Positions 5,671-9,541 of a stretch of DNA of 9,541 nt are shown in pieces. Origin of the DNA: CAYWNA01 sp964459305. GTDB lineage: Bacteria > Planctomycetota > Planctomycetia > Pirellulales > Pirellulaceae. The stretch is from assembly GCA_964459305.1 (NCBI GenBank), contig CAYWNA010000381.1, positions 1 through 9,541 on the forward strand, given 5' to 3'. The notes beneath the pieces were generated by a model. It had not been told where the DNA came from, searched no databases, and was given only the letters and a program-made list of their open reading frames with translations. Position 1 is the first letter of the stretch. Every line of letters begins with the position of its first letter. A program made the translations under genes and the position numbers.

Positions 5671-6201
5671 TCAGCTGTCTGCCAGGCGGTCTCTCAGCAC
5701 TTCCGTCACGAATACCGAAAACGGTGTCGCCCCCCGTTTCTCGTCGATCAGCTCGATGAGCTCCACGGGCAGCTCCACTGCCTTGATCCGCATGATCACG
5801 CGCTCATCCGCTCCCCTGATGATGGGGACGGTCTCCTCCACTTCATGGCGCACGCTCTCGGTGAACTTCAGCCTGGCGTAGGGCTCTTCACTGGAATTGT
5901 CGAGGAGCACCCTGAACTCGTCGTCGCTCAGCGAGAGCTGGCTGAGCCCGACCTTGCACTCACCGGTGGCGGGATTGTCCCTGACCCAGTCGACCTTGGC
6001 ATGGCAGGTCATTCTCTTTGTCCTGTTCTCGAGGATCAGCCGCAGCTTGACGTTCTTCCCTTCATCGAAGATGGGGCCGTACTGGGCCTTGACACCCACC
6101 TCGGCTTCGATGCCGTATTCAGACGCGATCCGGGAATTCACCACGGGAGGCGTGTAGGCAAAACGGCAGTATACGAGGCCGTCGACATGTACGTATTTCA
6201 T
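5671..6201 (-). CDS. PilZ-like barrel fused to a ribbon-helix-helix domain
   Basis: A 176-residue soluble protein. Residues about 30-100 show the strand pattern of the second half of a PilZ barrel: GKNVKLRLIL, then MTCHAKVDWVR, then ECKVGLSQLSLSDDEF. The c-di-GMP signatures RxxxR and [DN]xSxxG are not visible, so nucleotide binding is doubtful. Residues about 134-174 look like a ribbon-helix-helix (RHH) DNA-binding domain: a strand (RVIMRIKAVELP), helix A (VELIELIDEKR), a turn (GATPFS) and helix B (VFVTEVLRDRL). RHH domains dimerise and bind operators through the strand. The ATG has GGGGAA upstream and an extended -10 promoter at 6267-6295. It appears monocistronic. A sensor/DNA-binding regulator is the natural guess. 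The RHH part is more secure than the PilZ part; I know of no named family with this architecture. Confidence 0.7.
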   Translation of the reverse strand: MKYVHVDGLVYCRFAYTPPVVNSRIASEYGIEAEVGVKAQYGPIFDEGKNVKLRLILENRTKRMTCHAKVDWVRDNPATGECKVGLSQLSLSDDEFRVLLDNSSEEPYARLKFTESVRHEVEETVPIIRGADERVIMRIKAVELPVELIELIDEKRGATPFSVFVTEVLRDRLADS

Positions 6202-6266
6202 GGTCTTCCCCTTTCGCCATCGCGCGGTGACCCGTCAAGCGCTGGTTGCTGACAGTTCTTATCGTT

Positions 6267-6295
6267 ATTATATCAATTCAAGGACGTACTCGAAA
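6267..6295 (-). promoter_or_regulatory. Extended -10 promoter of the PilZ-like/RHH gene
   Basis: On the minus strand, TGATATAAT (6275-6267) combines a perfect -10 box with the TGn extension. Seventeen bases upstream lies a poor -35, TTTCGA (6295-6290), as is common for extended -10 promoters. The start would be near 6260, giving a leader of about 58 bases to the ATG at 6201. Confidence 0.6.
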
Positions 6296-6317
6296 CCACT
6301 TTCGGTTTTGGGGAGGC

Positions 6318-6360
6318 GAGTTAAGGGTCCGGGGTTCAGCGTTCGCCGCGTTAGGATTCG
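6318..6360. repeat. Degenerate heptamer tract (consensus GGGTTCR)
   Basis: Four contiguous 7-base units (GAGTTAA, GGGTCCG, GGGTTCA, GCGTTCG; 6318-6345) are followed by an 8-base break and a further unit GGATTCG (6354-6360), which overlaps the slipin stop codon. On the minus strand the unit reads YGAACCC. The copies are diverged, so this may be the decayed edge of a minisatellite. Confidence 0.3.
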
Positions 6361-7199
6361 GCCTCGCCAGTCTCTTGCCCTTCTGGCCGTGCCGTTTCTT
6401 CCTGTTCACAGCGAGGCAGTTCCTCCGTTGTGCTTTTGCCGTTGCCCACCAATTGCGAGAACGCCTTGCCCAATTCCAAGGGAACCGGGAAGACGAGCGT
6501 TGTGTTGTTTTCGGATCCCACCTCAACCAACGTCTGCAGGAATCGCATTTGCATGGCCATGGGATAGTCCGCGATGATTTTGGCGGCGTCGCGAAGCTTT
6601 GCTGCAGCCTGGTATTCGCCGTCGGCGTGAATGACTTTGGCTCGGCGTTCCCGCTCGCTTTCAGCTTGTTTTGCCATGACCCGCTTCATGTGTTCGGGCA
6701 AATCCACATGTTTCACTTCCACCAAGGTAACCTTGATGCCCCACGGGTCTGTATGCAGGTCGATCACCTGCTGAAGCTGCCGATTGACCGATTCCCGTTC
6801 GGCCAGCAACTCGTCTAGCTCCACTTGACCCAATACGCTGCGCAAGGTCGTCTGAGCGAGTTGACTAGTAGCGTACAAGTAGTTCTCGACCTCCAGGACG
6901 GCTTTCATGGGATCAATGACGCGGAAGTACAAGACAGCATTCACATGCACGGAAACGTTGTCTCGCGTAATCACATCCTGCGACGGAACGTCCTGTGCGA
7001 CCACGCGCAGACTGACCCTCATCATGGAGTCGATGGGCCAGAAGACCATGATGAGCCCGGGACCTTTGGGCTTTGGAAGTACGCGTCCCAAACGGAAAAC
7101 AACGCCGCGCTGGTATTCGAAAAGAATACGAATGCAGCTTAGGAGATAGAGCACGACGATCCCAACAACGATGCCGATGGTTTGCAGAACAGGGTCCAT
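6351..7199 (-). CDS. Slipin (SPFH/band 7 domain membrane protein)
   Basis: A 282-residue stomatin-like protein. Residues about 5-22 are one hydrophobic membrane segment (TIGIVVGIVVLYLLSCI). The SPFH domain follows: EYQRGVVFRLGRV (28-40), PGLIMVFWPID (47-57), VPSQDVITRDNVSVHVNAV (71-89) and YFRVIDP (91-97). VTLVEVKHVDLP (157-168) and a charged coiled-coil region (about 170-210, AESERERRAKVIHADGE) are typical of slipins. The C-terminal tail beyond 252 is Glu-rich and poorly conserved. Slipins oligomerise at the membrane and scaffold partner proteins, classically the NfeD protease. Here the nfeD gene ends 12 bp upstream, and AAGGAGG six bases before this ATG abuts the nfeD stop codon, so the two are translated from one message. 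Length and motifs are normal for the family. Confidence 0.95.
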   Translation of the reverse strand: MDPVLQTIGIVVGIVVLYLLSCIRILFEYQRGVVFRLGRVLPKPKGPGLIMVFWPIDSMMRVSLRVVAQDVPSQDVITRDNVSVHVNAVLYFRVIDPMKAVLEVENYLYATSQLAQTTLRSVLGQVELDELLAERESVNRQLQQVIDLHTDPWGIKVTLVEVKHVDLPEHMKRVMAKQAESERERRAKVIHADGEYQAAAKLRDAAKIIADYPMAMQMRFLQTLVEVGSENNTTLVFPVPLELGKAFSQLVGNGKSTTEELPRCEQEETARPEGQETGEAES

Positions 7200-7211
7200 G
7201 GGATTCCTCCT

Positions 7212-8669
7212 TCATGCTTCTAACGTCTTTTGATGTTCATCGCTGCTATCGGGGCCTTCTGTCGTGGTCTCTTCGGCGGTGTCGACTGGTTCAACAGCCA
7301 GTGTGAGACCGCGAAGGTCGGCTATTTCCACCTGTTGGCCAGCCAACACCGGCACCGGGCTGACGGCCTGCCAATATTCGCCGTGAACGATAATCGTGCC
7401 GCGGTACTCTCCGCTGGCGTCGGCGAATGACTCGTCGGCCGTGACCCGTCTTCCACACAGGCTCTCGCCGCCGGTCTGCGGGGGCGCGAGATGTGCCTTC
7501 GCGATACGACTGACCAGAAACACCGTGATCAACGCCGTGGCTATGGCAACCGGCAGGATCACAGACCAGGAGACCTTCATGAACCCGGACGGTGAATCGA
7601 CCAGCATGAGCCCACCCAGGATCAAGCAGACAATTCCTCCCAGGGTAAGCACACCGAAACTGGAGACGTAGGCTTCGGCAACGAACAGTGCGAAGGCGAG
7701 CGTAATAAGGGCCAAACCTGCATAGTTCGTCGGCAGGACAGCCAGGGCAAAAAAACCCAGCAGCAGGCATACGACACCCAACGTGCCGCCCACGCCCCAG
7801 CCGGGACTGTAGATCTCGAACAGAATGCCGTAGAAACCCAAGACCAGCAGCAAGAAAGCGACATTCGGATTGGAGATGGCCAAAAGGAGTCCTTCGCCCC
7901 ACCACATTTCAACTGTGCGGATTTCCGCGCCTGCTGTGCCAAGCCGCACACTTCCCTGCGGCATCTCGACTTCCCGACCGTCGATTTGGGCCAGCAGATC
8001 GTCCAGGTCTTTGGCGATCAAGTCGATGACGCCTTTTTCGAGCGCCTCTCTGGCGATGATCGCCTGGCTTTCGGTCACTGCCAGGACTGCCCACTCGGCA
8101 TCCCGGCTTCGCAACTCGGCCAACGACCTTGCCCAAGCCTTCGTGTCGCTGACCGCCTTTTGATCCATGACTGACTCGGAATCCTCTTCGCCCGCGTCTT
8201 TGTCGCTATCCACGGGTTTCGGCGGAGACTGTGGTCCGACGGGCAGGGCCGGCAACTGCACCGGATGGGCAGCTCCGATGTGGGTGCCCGGCGCCATAGC
8301 CGCGATATGGCCGGCCAAAGTGATGAATAAACCGGCCGAGGCAGCTCGACCACCCGCGGGCGAAACGTATACCACGACAGGCACTTCGCTAGAGAGGATG
8401 TCGATAACGATGCTGCGTGTCGAATCGAGCAAACCGCCCGGCGTGTCCATTTCGATCAGCAAACACTCGGCATGCGACTGCTGCGCTTCGCGCAACGCCC
8501 GACGGACAAATCGCTCCGTAACCGGCGTAATGGGCTGATTCTCAAGTCGAACGTGCACCACCGACCCCACGTCCGCCCGATTTGCATGTTCTGCCGATAT
8601 CGCTCGGTCCGAGCCAAGCTGCGAAGCGGAAGTGGTGACTAGGCACAGAAGTAGTGACGTGAGACGCAT
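7212..8669 (-). CDS. nfeD: NfeD-family membrane serine protease (long form, ClpP-like domain plus OB fold)
   Basis: A 485-residue long-form NfeD protein. Residues 1-26 look like a signal peptide (RLTSLLLCLVTTSASQL). A ClpP/SppA-like protease domain spans about 34-235: EMDTPGGLLDST, then GGRAASAGLFI with the likely nucleophile S111, and DTKAWARSLAE with the likely catalytic K177 (Ser/Lys dyad, as in the archaeal 1510-N protease). A Pro/acid-rich stretch (about 137-170) precedes the Lys. Four to six membrane segments follow (about 260-390), then a C-terminal NfeD OB fold (about 400-462; EYWQAVS). Relatives cleave the hydrophobic tail of the partner stomatin; slipin is encoded directly downstream. 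ATG 8669 is chosen because it directly precedes the signal peptide; GTG 8729 and ATG 8684 are in frame but have no better ribosome site. A -24/-12 promoter candidate lies at 8796-8811. Confidence 0.93.
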   Translation of the reverse strand: MRLTSLLLCLVTTSASQLGSDRAISAEHANRADVGSVVHVRLENQPITPVTERFVRRALREAQQSHAECLLIEMDTPGGLLDSTRSIVIDILSSEVPVVVYVSPAGGRAASAGLFITLAGHIAAMAPGTHIGAAHPVQLPALPVGPQSPPKPVDSDKDAGEEDSESVMDQKAVSDTKAWARSLAELRSRDAEWAVLAVTESQAIIAREALEKGVIDLIAKDLDDLLAQIDGREVEMPQGSVRLGTAGAEIRTVEMWWGEGLLLAISNPNVAFLLLVLGFYGILFEIYSPGWGVGGTLGVVCLLLGFFALAVLPTNYAGLALITLAFALFVAEAYVSSFGVLTLGGIVCLILGGLMLVDSPSGFMKVSWSVILPVAIATALITVFLVSRIAKAHLAPPQTGGESLCGRRVTADESFADASGEYRGTIIVHGEYWQAVSPVPVLAGQQVEIADLRGLTLAVEPVDTAEETTTEGPDSSDEHQKTLEA

Positions 8670-8795
8670 GGTCGGTTCCCGCATGATCGAATGACAAGAA
8701 CCAGCGACATCATTCACGAGACAACACACGAGGACGCGCGCCGCGGCGTTTTCCTGGCTTTCGCGCCCCTGGTGCTCAGATAACTACTATACACC

Positions 8796-8811
8796 TGCAA
8801 TTCTCATGCCG
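8796..8811 (-). promoter_or_regulatory. Candidate sigma-54 (-24/-12) promoter of nfeD-slipin
   Basis: The minus strand reads CGGCATGAGAATTGCA, matching TGGCACG-N4-TTGCW at 10 of 12 defined positions, with GG and GC at the required 12-base spacing. Transcription would start near 8785, about 115 bases before the nfeD ATG. No bacterial enhancer-binding protein gene or activator site was recognised. The nearby TTGACA (8821-8816) has no -10 at an acceptable distance, so a sigma-70 promoter is less likely. Confidence 0.45.
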
Positions 8812-8914
8812 CGACTGTCAAAAGGCATTCCGACTGGGCTCATTCCAGGGGCAGCGAGTCTGGGCACTGGAAGCTCCAGCGAATTCAGGGAGACGACGCA
8901 TGGGAAAACAGGGG

Positions 8915-9469
8915 CTAATCGACTTCGGTTTCCGCCAGCGAAAATACGGGAACCGCGAGTTCGCGTCTTGCCATGTCTGCCGGAGATCCTTCGCCGGTCA
9001 GTTCCGTAATCTTGCGGACGGTCTGGGCATCGTAGTAGGGTTCTTTGCACTGCCGGCAGACTCGCGCCGGGATGTCTTCGACGGCGACCAACCCTCTGCC
9101 TGTCCAGAGCACCGATCTGACAACGTCTTCATCGGTAGGCGATTCACACTGCTCGCATCTCAAGTCACGTGGACTTTCCGGACGCTCGATCGTGGTCACC
9201 TCAATGTCGGCTAGCGACAACACCGGCACGCGCAGTTCGCGTTTCGCATCGGCCGAGGGACTCGCCAGCACTCTTTCGATTCTTCGTGCTGCTTCTTCGT
9301 CGAACAACTGTTCTCCGCATGCTTCGCAGACCCGTGCCGGGACGTCCTCGACGGCCATCAGTCCCCGATCCGACCAGAACGCCGCCGTAACGACAGCTTC
9401 TCGCGTGTCTCGTCCACAGCGCTCACATGCGGGCGACGCTTGATACAGGCCGTTCGTCTCGAGTTTCAA
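8915..9469 (-). CDS. Tandem YgiT/MqsA-type zinc-finger protein
   Basis: A 184-residue protein made of two homologous halves. Each has CxxC, a run ending W-x-x-RGL-x-AVED-[VI]-PARVC, then xxC-x-E and a short acidic segment: C15/C18 with C48/C51 in the first half, C105/C108 with C138/C141 in the second. This is the YgiT-type zinc finger found at the N-terminus of MqsA-like antitoxins, here doubled. No helix-turn-helix follows either copy. Each half ends in the same motif (RELRVPVLSLADIEV and RELAVPVFSLAETEV). The start is TTG with AAGGGTG upstream; no in-frame ATG lies before the first zinc site. The upstream gene ends 7 bp away, as in a toxin/zinc-finger operon, but the partner is cut off by the window edge. 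Its role is unknown. Confidence 0.75.
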   Translation of the reverse strand: MKLETNGLYQASPACERCGRDTREAVVTAAFWSDRGLMAVEDVPARVCEACGEQLFDEEAARRIERVLASPSADAKRELRVPVLSLADIEVTTIERPESPRDLRCEQCESPTDEDVVRSVLWTGRGLVAVEDIPARVCRQCKEPYYDAQTVRKITELTGEGSPADMARRELAVPVFSLAETEVD

Positions 9470-9476
9470 CGCTAAT

Positions 9477-9541
9477 TCACCCTTCTACCAGTTTCTTTGC
9501 AGCCGCAACGATGTCGTCTGCGTTCACTTTCATGTAGTTGA
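9477..9541 (-). CDS. C-terminal end of an unidentified gene (partial)
   Basis: The last 20 residues of an open frame entering from beyond the window edge, ending NYMKVNADDIVAAAKKLVEG and a TGA at 9479-9477. The end is a short amphipathic helix. Its stop lies 7 bp before the zinc-finger gene start, and the ribosome site for that gene overlaps it, so the two are translationally linked. An internal ATG at 9532 could start an 18-residue peptide, but the frame continues upstream. The family cannot be named from this fragment; a small toxin-like or DUF partner of YgiT proteins is one option. Confidence 0.55.
   Translation of the reverse strand, partial: NYMKVNADDIVAAAKKLVEG

Noticed and set aside
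5500..6252. 250-codon plus-strand open frame
   Set aside because: Covers the PilZ-like/RHH gene in reverse and reads through its promoter side; no family resemblance.
8742..8756. GC-rich palindrome CGCCGCGGCG followed by TTTT as a plus-strand terminator
   Set aside because: A self-complementary 10-mer leaves no proper loop, and no plus-strand gene lies upstream.
8786..8821. TTGACA plus TATAGT as a sigma-70 promoter for nfeD
   Set aside because: The spacer is 24 bases, too long for sigma-70; the -24/-12 element between them fits better.
1..9541. CRISPR array, insertion sequence, phage or defence cassette
   Set aside because: No regularly spaced direct repeats, transposase, integrase or known defence domain was seen on either strand.

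Overview
The window is a bacterial chromosome segment of moderately high GC. Every convincing gene lies on the minus strand, so the transcriptional order runs from position 9541 down to 1. The make-up resembles the Planctomycetota: single-domain STAS proteins with no kinase beside them, an SPFH/NfeD pair, a CFA-synthase-like methyltransferase beside a geranylgeranyl-reductase-like flavoprotein, weak Shine-Dalgarno sites on several genes, and some GTG or TTG starts. This assignment is an inference from gene content; the window has no rRNA or other marker.

Layout from right to left. At 9541-8915 the C-terminal end of an unidentified gene is followed 7 bp later by a protein with two tandem YgiT/MqsA-type zinc-finger modules. 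At 8811-6351 an nfeD-slipin operon (ClpP-like membrane serine protease plus SPFH scaffold) has a good -24/-12 (sigma-54) promoter candidate upstream. At 6295-5671 a 176-residue protein joins a degenerate PilZ-like barrel to a C-terminal ribbon-helix-helix domain, under an extended -10 promoter. A long spacer (5670-5002) holds a tRNA-Trp-like 3' half, a tandem heptamer and one possible short plus-strand ORF. At 5001-2371 a two-gene lipid-modification operon (CFA-synthase-family methyltransferase, then FAD reductase) ends in a clear intrinsic terminator. At 2122-2 come a zinc-ribbon/STAS protein, a small three-helix membrane protein, a second STAS protein and an FmdB-type zinc-ribbon protein, separated by short or medium gaps with operator-like repeats.

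The genes share a membrane theme: lipid-tail alkylation and reduction, membrane-protein quality control by NfeD/slipin, and several small regulators (two STAS, one PilZ-like/RHH, three zinc-ribbon types). Whether they work as one system cannot be told from sequence alone. The secure calls are the CFA synthase, the flavoprotein, NfeD, slipin and the two STAS proteins. The most unusual are the PilZ-like/RHH fusion, the zinc-ribbon STAS, the doubled YgiT protein, and the pairing of a CFA-type enzyme with a GGR-type reductase.
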